Assembly (NCBI GenBank): GCA_002320815.1 | Contig: DCLA01000005.1 | Location: 1 to 64,000 of the forward strand | Length of the DNA stretch: 64,000 bases | Direction of reading: 5' to 3' | DNA from: Myxococcales bacterium UBA1660 | GTDB lineage: Bacteria; Myxococcota_A; Polyangia; Polyangiales; Houyiibacteriaceae | Shown here: positions 52,621 through 61,499 of the stretch, piece by piece | Layout: each line of letters begins with the position of its first letter | Position numbering within the stretch: position 1 is the stretch's first letter | Notes under the pieces: generated by a model | What the model was told of the DNA's origin: nothing | The model's input: the letters and a program-made list of their open reading frames with translations, nothing else | The model's database searches: none | Program-made: the position numbers and the translations under genes

Positions 52621-53730
52621 TCAGTCGTCGTCGTCGAGGCGGCCGCCGGGGCCCGGATCCATCCGGGTGCCGGCGATGCCGACCTTGAGCCGCTGCATCA
52701 CGGCCTGGTGCTGCCGGTCCTTGTAGGCCGAGTGGCTGGCGTCGCCGATCTCGTTGGCCTGGTCGGTCTCGTGGTCCAGCACCTGGAACTCGGTCTGCAC
52801 GAAGATCACCCGGCCCAGGGCCCAGGCCGCGGGGGGCGCTTCGCTGAGCAGCCCCTCGGGCAGGCGGACGGGCATGTCGGCGACGAAGTGCACCACCCGG
52901 TAGGCCTTCGAGGTGAACATGTTGTCCACCAGCTCCCGCCCGTCGTCCTCGAAGTCCGGGCTGAGCTGCAGGTTGGGCAGGTGGTTCTGCAGGGCCGGGC
53001 GCGAGTCGCAGTAGCTGCGGAAATGCACCAGCGTGTTCGTGGACTCGCAGGGGATCACGTAGTTGAACGGGAAGACCTCGCGCATGAGGTAGTTCAACAT
53101 CGGGACCACGTCGTCCACGGTCCGGGTGACGATGCGGAAGCGCAGCTTGTCGTAGATCTGCGCCGCGCTGACCTCCTGCTTGGAGAGCAGCTTGGTGTAG
53201 AGGCTGTCCTTGTTCTTCCGGCCGCCGATGAACTCGACCACGGGGAAGCCCTTGGCCAGGGCGTTGCCGATCACCCGGTAGACCTTCTGCTCGACGAGGT
53301 GGAAGACCTCCTCGTCGGAGGTGGGGAGCATGAAGAGCAGCTCCCGGGCCTCGAGGTGATGGATGATGTGCATCACCTTCAGGATCGTGCAGGCGCAGAG
53401 CTGCCGGTGACCCTTGGTCGAGGCCAGCTCGAGCAGCCCGCCCACGTCCAGCGCGGCGACGGGCTTGGGGATGGGGAAGTCGAACTTCCGGCGGAGGTAG
53501 GAGATCGCCGAGTGCTTCACCGCCTCCGTGCGGGAGCGGTCGACGGGCTCGTTCAGGTCGATCTCGTGGGCCCCCAGGAAGCGATCGACCTCCTCACGGG
53601 ATCCGAAGTTCAGCCGATGCCAATCGATGACCGAGCCTCCCCGGAGCAGGAGACGGATGCCCTCGAGCTCGGCCAGGGTGCAGTCCCGGAGCTCCCGCAG
53701 CTCGTCTTCGACGTTGGTGCCCGGGGTCAT
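52621..53730 (-). CDS. RelA/SpoT-fold protein (TIGR04552-like), candidate alarmone synthetase
   Basis: A 369-residue soluble protein that resembles the myxobacterial family TIGR04552, as far as I recall it. I see the layout of a (p)ppGpp synthetase: GGRKNKDSLYTKLLSK (169-184) like the ATP-binding GRPKHIYSIYKKM segment; YDKLRFRIVTRTVDD (193-207) like the DLxAxR metal-binding strand; AYRVVHFVAD (276-285) like GYQSLH; TEFQVLD (313-319) like EVQIRT; and GDASHSAYK (329-337) like AAHWxYK. Key residues (R171, K174, D194, Y277, H281, E314, Q316) are all present. The N-terminal 165 residues are helical, without an HD hydrolase or TGS domain. ATG at 53730. The activity is unproven. Confidence 0.7.
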   Translation of the reverse strand: MTPGTNVEDELRELRDCTLAELEGIRLLLRGGSVIDWHRLNFGSREEVDRFLGAHEIDLNEPVDRSRTEAVKHSAISYLRRKFDFPIPKPVAALDVGGLLELASTKGHRQLCACTILKVMHIIHHLEARELLFMLPTSDEEVFHLVEQKVYRVIGNALAKGFPVVEFIGGRKNKDSLYTKLLSKQEVSAAQIYDKLRFRIVTRTVDDVVPMLNYLMREVFPFNYVIPCESTNTLVHFRSYCDSRPALQNHLPNLQLSPDFEDDGRELVDNMFTSKAYRVVHFVADMPVRLPEGLLSEAPPAAWALGRVIFVQTEFQVLDHETDQANEIGDASHSAYKDRQHQAVMQRLKVGIAGTRMDPGPGGRLDDDD

Positions 53731-53788
53731 CGCTCCGCCGTGCTCATGCTGCGCACATCATCGCATCTCGCGCCGGGCGGCGGGCCGA

Positions 53789-53983
53789 TCAGGAGCGACC
53801 GGCGGTCGAGGAGGCGGGAGCCTCGGAGCGCGTCGCGTCGGTCCCGGTCCGGCCCAGCCGGAGCGTGCCGAAGAAGATCCCGAACGTGACGCCGAGGACG
53901 ATCACGTTGCCGACCATCGCGCCGTTGCACCCGGTCAGGAGCAGGGGGAGGGCCAGGGCCATCAGGGAGCTCGCCTTCGTCAT
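53789..53983 (-). CDS. Small membrane lipoprotein
   Basis: A 64-residue protein. The signal peptide MTKASSLMALALPLLLTGC puts the lipidated Cys at 19, and a second hydrophobic stretch follows at once (NGAMVGNVIVLGVTFGIFFGTL), then a basic-to-Ser/Thr-rich tail. A short polypeptide with a lipid anchor plus a helix would sit flat in a membrane. ATG at 53983 has AAAGG nearby. Its codon use matches the genome. It lies between the RelA/SpoT-like gene and lon, and nothing in it hints at function. Confidence 0.65.
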   Translation of the reverse strand: MTKASSLMALALPLLLTGCNGAMVGNVIVLGVTFGIFFGTLRLGRTGTDATRSEAPASSTAGRS

Positions 53984-54100
53984 TCGTCGATACCTTTACT
54001 GCGCGTCGGCGTGAGGGGTCCGGGGGGCTGTCGGCCGTCGGGTCCCGCGAAGCGCCGGAAGGATGCTCATCCTCGACCCTCGCGCAAGCCCAACATCACC

Positions 54101-54118
54101 TACAGGTAGGAACCTGTA
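54101..54118. promoter_or_regulatory. Perfect palindrome upstream of lon
   Basis: TACAGGT (54101-54107) and ACCTGTA (54112-54118) are perfect inverted repeats around AGGA, 145 bases before the lon ATG. The half-site TACAG/CTGTA is the same as in the two palindromes before the hbd gene, but with an eight-base gap between TACAG and CTGTA. It is a candidate operator; no regulator can be assigned. Confidence 0.45.
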
Positions 54119-54262
54119 CTACATGTGTGTGCGGGTCAACATTCCCGCGCTCGCCCGACCGACGATTCGCCCCGTCGGCTGCGGCCTCGCCGTAGCACGA
54201 GCGACACATGTCGATCCAGCGTCATTGCTCCCAGGGCGCGGCTTCTCTATCTTCCCGTCCGC

Positions 54263-56635
54263 ATGGTCGACTCCCTCTTCCCCAACGATCCCCGGCCCGA
54301 GCTTCCCATCCTCCCCCTGCGGAACTCCGTGCTCTTCCCGGCCTCGGTGGTGCCCGTCAACGTGGGCCGTCCCCGATCGGTCCGGCTGGTCGAGGAGGTG
54401 GTCGGCGAAGGCGCCGATCGTCCCCTCATCGGCGTGGTCGGGCAGATCCGCCCCGAGACCGAGGATCCCGCCTTCGATCAGATCCACCACGTGGGCACGG
54501 TCGCGCGGATCCTGAAGGTCATCCGCCTGAGCTCGGGCAACTACTCCGTGGTCCTCCAGGGCGTGTCGCGCATGCGGCTCCTGGAGGAGAGCGCTCGCCA
54601 CCCCTGCCTGAAGGCGCGGATCGAGCGGATCAGGGAGCTGCCCCGCTCCGACGAGGAGATCGACGCCCTGGCGGCGAACCTCCGCGCCAAGGCCCGCCGC
54701 CTGGTGGACCTCCTGCCCAACCAGCCCCGGGACGCGGCGGCGATCTTGGAGAACGTCCAGGAAGCCGGCGCGCTGGCCGATCTGGTCGCCTCGAACCTCC
54801 CGGTCGGCAATGACGCCAAGCAGGAAGTGCTCGAGTGCCTCGAGATCCGCGATCGCCTGCGCGCGGTGCTCGACCTGGTCGATCGTCAGAGCGAGGTCTA
54901 CCGCGTGAAGCGCGAGATCTCGACGATGGTCCAGGAGGAGATGTCGCGCTCGCAGCGCGAGTACCTGCTGCGCCAGCAGATGAAGGCCATCAAGCGCGAG
55001 CTCGGCGAGCCGGACGACGACGAGGACGACGTCGAGAACCTGCGTGAGCGCATCGCGATGATCGACATGCCCAGCGAGGCCGAGAAGGCCGCGCGCAAGC
55101 AGCTCTCGCGGATGCGCCAGATGAGCTCCGCCAGCAGCGAGTTCCACGTGGCGCGCAACTACGTGGAGTGGCTCACCGAGCTGCCCTGGTCGAAGACCAC
55201 CGCGGACCGGCTCGACGTCGCCGAAGCCCGCCGGGTGCTCGACGAGGACCACCACGGCCTCGACAAGCCCAAGCGCCGCATCCTGGAGTACATCGCCGTC
55301 CGCCGCCTGCGGCACGATCTGCGCGGCCCGCTGATGTGCTTCGTGGGACCCCCCGGCGTGGGCAAGACCTCCCTCGCGCGCTCCATCGCTCGGGCCACGG
55401 GTCGGAACTTCGTGCGCGTCGCCCTGGGCGGCGTCAGCGACGAGGCCGAGATCCGGGGCCACCGCCGCACCTACGTCGGCGCCTTCCCCGGCCGCATCGT
55501 CAGCGCGCTGAAGAAGGCCGGCAGCCGCAACCCGGTGATGCTCCTGGACGAGGTCGACAAGCTCGGCTCGACCCAGCGCGGCGACCCCGCGAGCGCCCTG
55601 CTCGAGGTGCTCGACCCGGAGCAGAACGACACCTTCGTGGACCACTACATCGACGTCCCCGTCGACCTCAGCGGCGTGATGTTCATCGCGACGGCGAACC
55701 GGAAGGACACCATCCCCGGCCCGCTCCTGGACCGCATGGAGGTCATCGACCTCCCCGGCTACACCCGCGAGGAAAAGCAGCAGATCACGCGGTCCTTCCT
55801 GGTCCCGCGGCAGCTCTCCGATCACGGTCTGAGCCCGGAGCGCCTCGAGTTCGCCGACGACGGCATCGACATGCTGGTCGACGAGTACACCCGCGAGGCC
55901 GGCGTGCGCCGCCTGGAGCAGCAGGTCGCCGCGATCTGCCGCGCGGTCGCGGTGCGCTTCGCCGAAGGCGAGGACGTCCACGAGACGGTCACACCGCAGA
56001 TGGTGGAGAAGGTCCTCGGGGCCTCCCGCTACCGCCGGGAAGGGCGGGAGCGCAAGGCGTCCGCCGGCCTGGCCACCGGCGTGGCCTGGACGCCGGCGGG
56101 CGGCGATCTGCTCTTCGTCGAGGCGCGGCGGATGCCGGGCACCGGCAAGGTGCAGCTCACCGGTCAGATGGGCGGCATCATGAAGGAGTCGGCGGCGACG
56201 GCGTTCACCTTCGTGCGCACCCGGGCGGCCGACCTCGGGCTCCCGGAGGACTTCCTCACCAAGATCGACGTCCACGTGCACCTGCCCGCGGGCGCGGTGC
56301 CCAAGGACGGCGCCTCGGCGGGCATCACCATCTTCACCGCGATCGCCTCGATGCTCACCCGGCTCAAGGCGCGTCCGGACGTGGCGACCACCGGTGAGAT
56401 CACCCTGCGCGGCAACGTGCTGCGGGTCGGCGGCATCAAGGAGAAGTGCCTCGCCGCGCACCGCGCCGGGATCACCACCGTGGTGATCCCCAAGCAGAAC
56501 GAGGCCGACCTCGACGAGGTGCCGGACGAGGTCCGCGAGGGCCTGGAGATCCACCTGGTCTCCAAGGTCGACGAGGTCGTCCCGCTGGTGCTCGAGCACA
56601 CCGAGACGCTGCCGGTCACCGCCCAGGCGAGTTGA
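54263..56635 (+). CDS. lon: ATP-dependent protease Lon
   Basis: Degrades misfolded and regulatory proteins in the cytosol. The 790 residues are typical. The N-terminal substrate-binding domain begins ELPILPLRNSVLFPASVVPV. The AAA+ module has Walker A GPPGVGKT (362-369), Walker B in PVMLLDEVDKLG, and the protease domain contains the Ser685 of PKDGASAG and Lys728 of GGIKEKCLAA, the Ser-Lys catalytic dyad. ATG at 54263 starts the conserved part; the open frame further upstream is not Lon-like. A perfect palindrome lies in the 279-base gap upstream. The TGA stop overlaps a TTG start of the next gene, so the metallopeptidase is translationally coupled to Lon. Confidence 0.97.
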   Translation: MVDSLFPNDPRPELPILPLRNSVLFPASVVPVNVGRPRSVRLVEEVVGEGADRPLIGVVGQIRPETEDPAFDQIHHVGTVARILKVIRLSSGNYSVVLQGVSRMRLLEESARHPCLKARIERIRELPRSDEEIDALAANLRAKARRLVDLLPNQPRDAAAILENVQEAGALADLVASNLPVGNDAKQEVLECLEIRDRLRAVLDLVDRQSEVYRVKREISTMVQEEMSRSQREYLLRQQMKAIKRELGEPDDDEDDVENLRERIAMIDMPSEAEKAARKQLSRMRQMSSASSEFHVARNYVEWLTELPWSKTTADRLDVAEARRVLDEDHHGLDKPKRRILEYIAVRRLRHDLRGPLMCFVGPPGVGKTSLARSIARATGRNFVRVALGGVSDEAEIRGHRRTYVGAFPGRIVSALKKAGSRNPVMLLDEVDKLGSTQRGDPASALLEVLDPEQNDTFVDHYIDVPVDLSGVMFIATANRKDTIPGPLLDRMEVIDLPGYTREEKQQITRSFLVPRQLSDHGLSPERLEFADDGIDMLVDEYTREAGVRRLEQQVAAICRAVAVRFAEGEDVHETVTPQMVEKVLGASRYRREGRERKASAGLATGVAWTPAGGDLLFVEARRMPGTGKVQLTGQMGGIMKESAATAFTFVRTRAADLGLPEDFLTKIDVHVHLPAGAVPKDGASAGITIFTAIASMLTRLKARPDVATTGEITLRGNVLRVGGIKEKCLAAHRAGITTVVIPKQNEADLDEVPDEVREGLEIHLVSKVDEVVPLVLEHTETLPVTAQAS

Positions 56636-58965
56636 GCGACGCGCCCGAGAGCGAGCCCGTCGGCCCTTCGCCGGCGGGCGTCGCGGCGTCGTCTGCGCAG
56701 CCCGGCGTGCCGCTGGTGCGTCGGGTGACGAGTCGCCGCGCCAACCAGATCGGTTTGGGCCTCGCGTTCGCCCTGGGGGTGGGCCTGGTCTTCAACCGCC
56801 TGGCGGGCATCCCCGGCATCGAAGGGGCCCTCGCGCTGGGCGCCGCCTTGCCCTTCCTCGCCGCCGTCCTCTCCGCCCGCGCGGTGATCCGCGCCCGCCG
56901 CGAGGCGCGGGCGGTCGGCGCCGGGACTCTGCTGCTCGAGGCGGCGACCCGCGGGTTCCTGCTCTGGGCGGTCCCGGTCCTGGTGCTCTGCCTGAACATG
57001 CTCCGGGTCCGCACCTGCGAGCCCTGGGTAGGCCTCGGCTACATGGTGCTCGGCCCCGCCTTCGGCGTGATGCTCACCAGCCTGGGCTCGCTGGCACTCG
57101 CGCTCCTGGTGCGCCGCTTCGTGACCCTCGCCGCGCTCGTCCTGCCCCTCGGCGCGGTGCTCTGGGGGCTCTGGGAGTTCTGGAGCACGCCGGCCATCTT
57201 CGTCTACTCGCACGTGGTCGGGTGGTTCCCCGGCACCCTCTACGACGTGGGTCGCGGCTTCCCCTTCGAGCTACTCACCTTCCGGGGGCTCACCCTCTGC
57301 TGGATGCTCGCGGCGGTGCTGGGCGTCCTGGCCATCCGGCCCCGGGAAGGCCGGCCCACGCGGCCCCGCCTGCGCCTCACGCTTCCGGCCCTGGGCTTCC
57401 TGGTCCTGGGCGCCCTCGGCGCCGCGCAGGGGCCGACGCTGGGCCACCGCTCCACGGTCGCGGCCATCGACGAAGCCCTCGGCGCGCGCCACTGGGGCGA
57501 GCGCTGCGTGGTCCACGCGCCCCGGGAGGTGCCCGCGGGCGAGGCCTGGCGTCTGGTCCGGGACTGCGACTTCCGCGTGATGCAGGCCGAGCGCGCCCTG
57601 GGCGTGACCCAGTCCCGCAAGGTCCACGCGTTCTTCTACCGAAACGCGGTGGAGAAGGCGCGCTGGATGGGCGCGGGGAACACCTACATCGCCAAGCCCT
57701 GGCGCGACGAGGTCCACCTTCAGCTCAGCACCTGGCCGCACCCCGTGTTGGCCCACGAGGTGGTCCACGTGGTGGCCGGCAACGCGGCCCAGGGCCCGTT
57801 CCGGGTGTCCGGACAGCTCGGCGGCTGGTTCCCCGACGCCGGCCTCATCGAAGGGATCGCCGTCGCCGTCGACTGGCGCGAGAGCGACGGCATGGATCCC
57901 CATCGCTGGTCCCGGGCCATGCGCGACATGGACCTGCTCCCGCCGCTGCGGAACCTCCTGGGCCTCCGCTTCATGACCCAATCGGCCCGGGTGGCCTACT
58001 CCGCCGCGGGCTCCTTCACCCGCTTCTACCTGGACACCTACGGCGCCGAGGCGATGCGCGAGGCCTACCGCACCGGCGACTTCACCGAGCCGGTGGGCAA
58101 GTCCTTGGACGCGCTCGAGGCGGAGTGGCACGAGGTCCTCGACGCACAGGAGCTCGACGCCGCCGACCTCGCGCTGGCCGAGGTCTACTTCGACCGCTCC
58201 AGCATCTTCGAGACCACCTGCCCCCATCGGCTCGCGGCCCTGAAGCAGCGCCTCGGGGCGGACCTCCTGGCCGGCGACGACGTGCGCGCCCGGGCGACCT
58301 GCCGGGACATCCTGGACATCGACGCCGGCTCCGCCGGGACCCGGGCGGTCCTGGTCGGCGTGCTCGCCCGCAGCGGCGACCGCGAGGCCGCCCAGGCCGA
58401 GTTGGACGAGCTGGTGGGCGCCTCCCGCACCTTGCTGGCCCATGCCCGCGAGGGCATCGCCGACGCGCTCTGGCTCCGGGGCGAGAGCGCCGACGCCCTG
58501 ACCATCTACCGGGAGCTCCTGGGCGAGCCCCAGACCGAAGGCGCCGTGCGCAGTCTGCAGGTGAAGCAGGTCGCCATCGAGGCCGGGGGCCGCGAGGAGC
58601 GCATCCTGCGCGACCTCTTCCTCGGGCCCACCGGCGGTGGCGTCCGCCCGGTGAGCATCGTGCACTTCGGGCACCTGGTCAGTGGCCTCCGAGAGGACGG
58701 CTTGGGACTCTACCTCGCCGCCCGGCAGCTCGTGGACGCCTCGCGCTACGACCTCGCCCACGCGACCCTGGCCCAGGCCCGCCGTCGGGGCCTGCCGACC
58801 CCCGAGCTGGAGCGCGAGGCCCTCCGCCTCGAGGGGCGCGCGGCGTTCGGGGCCGGCGACCTGGACCGCTCGGCCGCCCTGTGGACCGAGGCCCGCCAGG
58901 ACCCCGCGTTGGCCAGCGAGGCCACCGAGTGGCTCGAACGGATCCGCTGGCAGCGCGACCGCTAG
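56632..58965 (+). CDS. Membrane zinc metallopeptidase with TPR-like tail
   Basis: A 777-residue integral membrane protein. About seven or eight hydrophobic helices fill residues 38-265. The following soluble domain has the zinc motif HEVVH (375-379) in PVLAHEVVHVVAGN, and LIEGIAVAVDW gives the third ligand Glu407, the gluzincin pattern. The last 300 residues are helical, repeating motifs such as TCRDILDIDAGSAGTRAVLVG and AREGIADALWLRGESADALTIYREL, like TPR repeats. The start is TTG at 56632, overlapping the Lon stop (TTGA); GTG codons further in are possible starts. Translation is thus tied to Lon, suggesting joint proteolysis. The substrate is unknown and the active site faces either side. 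Confidence 0.8.
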   Translation: MSDAPESEPVGPSPAGVAASSAQPGVPLVRRVTSRRANQIGLGLAFALGVGLVFNRLAGIPGIEGALALGAALPFLAAVLSARAVIRARREARAVGAGTLLLEAATRGFLLWAVPVLVLCLNMLRVRTCEPWVGLGYMVLGPAFGVMLTSLGSLALALLVRRFVTLAALVLPLGAVLWGLWEFWSTPAIFVYSHVVGWFPGTLYDVGRGFPFELLTFRGLTLCWMLAAVLGVLAIRPREGRPTRPRLRLTLPALGFLVLGALGAAQGPTLGHRSTVAAIDEALGARHWGERCVVHAPREVPAGEAWRLVRDCDFRVMQAERALGVTQSRKVHAFFYRNAVEKARWMGAGNTYIAKPWRDEVHLQLSTWPHPVLAHEVVHVVAGNAAQGPFRVSGQLGGWFPDAGLIEGIAVAVDWRESDGMDPHRWSRAMRDMDLLPPLRNLLGLRFMTQSARVAYSAAGSFTRFYLDTYGAEAMREAYRTGDFTEPVGKSLDALEAEWHEVLDAQELDAADLALAEVYFDRSSIFETTCPHRLAALKQRLGADLLAGDDVRARATCRDILDIDAGSAGTRAVLVGVLARSGDREAAQAELDELVGASRTLLAHAREGIADALWLRGESADALTIYRELLGEPQTEGAVRSLQVKQVAIEAGGREERILRDLFLGPTGGGVRPVSIVHFGHLVSGLREDGLGLYLAARQLVDASRYDLAHATLAQARRRGLPTPELEREALRLEGRAAFGAGDLDRSAALWTEARQDPALASEATEWLERIRWQRDR

Positions 58966-59028
58966 GGTTCCTCGGCCGGCGTCCTCGTTTGGTCTGGGTT
59001 TGGTCCGTCCGCTCAGCTTCGAGGGGTC

Positions 59029-60351
59029 ATGGCGCTCCTGCCTTCCCCCCGTCGCGTCCCGCTCCTCCTGCTGCTCCTCGGCGCGGCCGCCTGCGCGCAG
59101 CCGACCCGGGACCAGGCATGGGTCGCCGACCAGATCACGGAGCGCACCGGCGTGGGTGGGGAGGCGCCCCTCCGAGCAGGGGCGCTCGGGGATCGGCCGC
59201 TGACCGAGGACGCCGCGGCGGCCTTCGCATTGGCCTCCAGCCCGACCTTCGCCGCCGACCTCACCCGCCTCGGTGTCGCGCGGGCCGACCTCGCGGAGGC
59301 GACCCGGCTCACCAACCCCAAGGTGTCCCTCTTGGCGCCCATCGGGACCATCGTCGCGGCGGCGTCCCTGGTGGGCCCGATCATGGAGCTCTTCCAGCTG
59401 CCCCGACGCACGGCGGCGGCGAGCCGGATGCTCGAGAGTGTCGCGGCCTCACTGGTCCAGAGCGGCCTGGACCTGGTGCGGGACGTCCGGGTCGCCCACG
59501 CGGAAGCGATCCTCGCGGTCCGGCGGGTCCAGGTGGCCGAGGCGACCGCGGAGCAGGCGGGCGACCTGGCCGCGATCGCCGAGGCGCGCGCCGAAGGCGG
59601 CGACATCGGTCCCGCCGATGCGCTCCTGGTGCGATCGGAGGCCGAGGTCGCCCGGGACCGGCTGGAGGTCGCCCGGCGGGATCACCGGGTCGCCCATGCG
59701 CGGCTCCTGACCCTGCTCGGGGCCGACGCGCAGCGGGTGCTCCCCCTCGTGTCGCGAAGGCCCCTGCCCGACACGGCACCGCCGCTCGCCGCCCTGCTGG
59801 AGCTGGCTCGCGCCGGGCGGCCCGACGTCCGCGCGGCCGAGCTGGCGTTGGCCAGCGCCGCCGCTCGCGCGGGCTGGGAGCGGTCGCGGGTGGTGAACCT
59901 CATGGGCCAGGTCGACGTGCAGTGGAATCGGTCGCAGGTCGGTGCGCGCGTCGGCGGCGTATTGGAGCTGCCCATCTTCAACCAGAACCAGGGCGGCATC
60001 GGTCGTGCCGAGGCGGAGATCGAGCGCGCGTCCCATCAGGTCGAGGCGACGCGGCAGCAGGTCACCCTGGAGGTGATCCGAGCCCGGGCGACGCTGCTGC
60101 AGTCCTTGGAGAGTCGCACGCGCTACCACCGCGAGGTGCTCCCGCCGTTGGCGGTGGCCCTGGACGCGGCGCGGCTGCGCTACGAGCTGGGCGAAGACTC
60201 GTACCTCGTGGTGCTCGACGCCCTCGGTCGGCAGACGGCGGCGGAGCTGCGCGTGGCCGAGCTGGACGCCGACGTCCGGCGCGCCCGCGCGGAGCTCGAA
60301 CGGGCGATCGGTCATCGCCTCGGCGTCACGCCTCGGGAGGAAGTCGAATGA
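59029..60351 (+). CDS. TolC/CzcC-type outer-membrane efflux protein
   Basis: Outer-membrane channel of a tripartite efflux pump, 440 residues. A signal peptide (LLLLLLGAAACAQ, possibly lipidated) precedes two OEP repeats of long helices. These are seen in LDLVRDVRVAHAEAILAVRRVQVAEATAEQA and AEAEIERASHQVEATRQQVTLEVIRARATLLQSL, and the beta-barrel parts in VVNLMGQVDVQWNRSQVGARVGGVLELPIFNQNQGG. GAGGGG before ATG at 59029 is a good ribosome-binding site. Its stop overlaps the adaptor start (ATGA). It is closest in layout to heavy-metal (CzcC) channels. Confidence 0.9.
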   Translation: MALLPSPRRVPLLLLLLGAAACAQPTRDQAWVADQITERTGVGGEAPLRAGALGDRPLTEDAAAAFALASSPTFAADLTRLGVARADLAEATRLTNPKVSLLAPIGTIVAAASLVGPIMELFQLPRRTAAASRMLESVAASLVQSGLDLVRDVRVAHAEAILAVRRVQVAEATAEQAGDLAAIAEARAEGGDIGPADALLVRSEAEVARDRLEVARRDHRVAHARLLTLLGADAQRVLPLVSRRPLPDTAPPLAALLELARAGRPDVRAAELALASAAARAGWERSRVVNLMGQVDVQWNRSQVGARVGGVLELPIFNQNQGGIGRAEAEIERASHQVEATRQQVTLEVIRARATLLQSLESRTRYHREVLPPLAVALDAARLRYELGEDSYLVVLDALGRQTAAELRVAELDADVRRARAELERAIGHRLGVTPREEVE

Positions 60352-61499
60352 GAGTCTGCGTCTCCGGGATCGCCCTCGTGCTGGCCGCCTGCAATGCGCC
60401 ACCCCCGGTCTCCCACGAGCCTCCGGCGTCGGTCGAGCATCCGGTCCCCGAGAGCGAGCTGGCGCGGGTTCGCCTGACGGACGCCGCTCGAGAGCGGCTC
60501 GGCGTCACGACCGGCGCGGTGGTCGCCCATCGAGGCGCGGCCCGGCGGCGGATGGCGGGCGAGATCGTGGTTCCGCCGGGGCGAAGCGTGACCCTCACCG
60601 CCCCGGTGGCCGGCGTGGTTCGCGCGCGAACGGCGCCCCGGCCCGGCGCGTCCGTGGAACGCGGCGAGGACCTCTACGTGCTGACACCGCTCGCGCCGGT
60701 CGACCGAGACACCCGGGCGCGCGCGGCCCGGGAAGTCGAAGCCGCCGAGGCCACCCTGGCCGCGGCCGAGGCTCGGCTGGAGCGGACCGAGACCCTCGCC
60801 CAGAGTCGCGCGGGGAGTCGCCGCGCCATCGAGGAGGCGACGGCCGCTCGAGCCATCGCGCGCGCCGACGTGGACGCGGCCCGGGCCCGGGCGCGCTCGG
60901 TCCGCTCCACGCCGCTCCTCGCGGACGTCCGGATGCGGGTCACTGCGCCGGAAGGCGGCGTCATCGCGCGGGTGCTCGTGGTGCCGGGCCAGAGCGTCGT
61001 CGCCGGGGCGCCTCTGGTGGAGATCGCGGCGGTCGCGGACCTCTGGGTGCGCGTGCCGGTGCCCTCGGCCGAGCTGGCGACGCTGGACTCCGAGGCGTCC
61101 GCGACGGTGGAGCCCCTCGGGGTCGGCGCGGGGTCGGCCGCCGAAGCGCGTCCCGTCGCCGGTCCCCTGGGCGCCGATCCGGTCCTGGGGACCGTCGACC
61201 GCTACTACGCGCTGACCGAGGGCTCGTTCACCCCCGGCCAACGGGTGCTGGTCTCGTTGGCGTCGACCTCCCTCACGGAGACCCGCGCAGCTCCCTTCTC
61301 GGCCGTCTTCCACGATGCCGCGGGGTCGGCCTGGGTCTACGTCGTCGAGGAAGACGGCGTCTACCACCGGGCGCGGGTCGACGTGGTGGGCCGGGACGGC
61401 GAGCTCGCCGTCCTGGCGCGGGGGCCGGCCGAGGGGACCGAGGTGGTCGCCGTCGGGGCCGCCGAGATCTATGGCACCGAGTTCGAGCCGGGACATTGA
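60348..61499 (+). CDS. RND efflux periplasmic adaptor lipoprotein (CzcB/CusB-type)
   Basis: Membrane-fusion protein of 383 residues linking the pump and the channel. The lipoprotein signal VCVSGIALVLAAC anchors it at Cys15. A barrel-sandwich hybrid domain is split by a helical hairpin: GEIVVPPGRSVTLTAPVAGVV and MRVTAPEGGVIARVLVVPGQSV flank AAREVEAAEATLAAAEARLERTE. The beta-barrel and membrane-proximal parts follow (LWVRVPVPSAELATL, GTVDRYYALTEGSFTPGQRV). No obvious Met- or His-rich metal-binding motif is visible. ATGA overlaps link it to the channel gene upstream, and TGATG links it to the pump gene. Confidence 0.9.
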   Translation: MRVCVSGIALVLAACNAPPPVSHEPPASVEHPVPESELARVRLTDAARERLGVTTGAVVAHRGAARRRMAGEIVVPPGRSVTLTAPVAGVVRARTAPRPGASVERGEDLYVLTPLAPVDRDTRARAAREVEAAEATLAAAEARLERTETLAQSRAGSRRAIEEATAARAIARADVDAARARARSVRSTPLLADVRMRVTAPEGGVIARVLVVPGQSVVAGAPLVEIAAVADLWVRVPVPSAELATLDSEASATVEPLGVGAGSAAEARPVAGPLGADPVLGTVDRYYALTEGSFTPGQRVLVSLASTSLTETRAAPFSAVFHDAAGSAWVYVVEEDGVYHRARVDVVGRDGELAVLARGPAEGTEVVAVGAAEIYGTEFEPGH

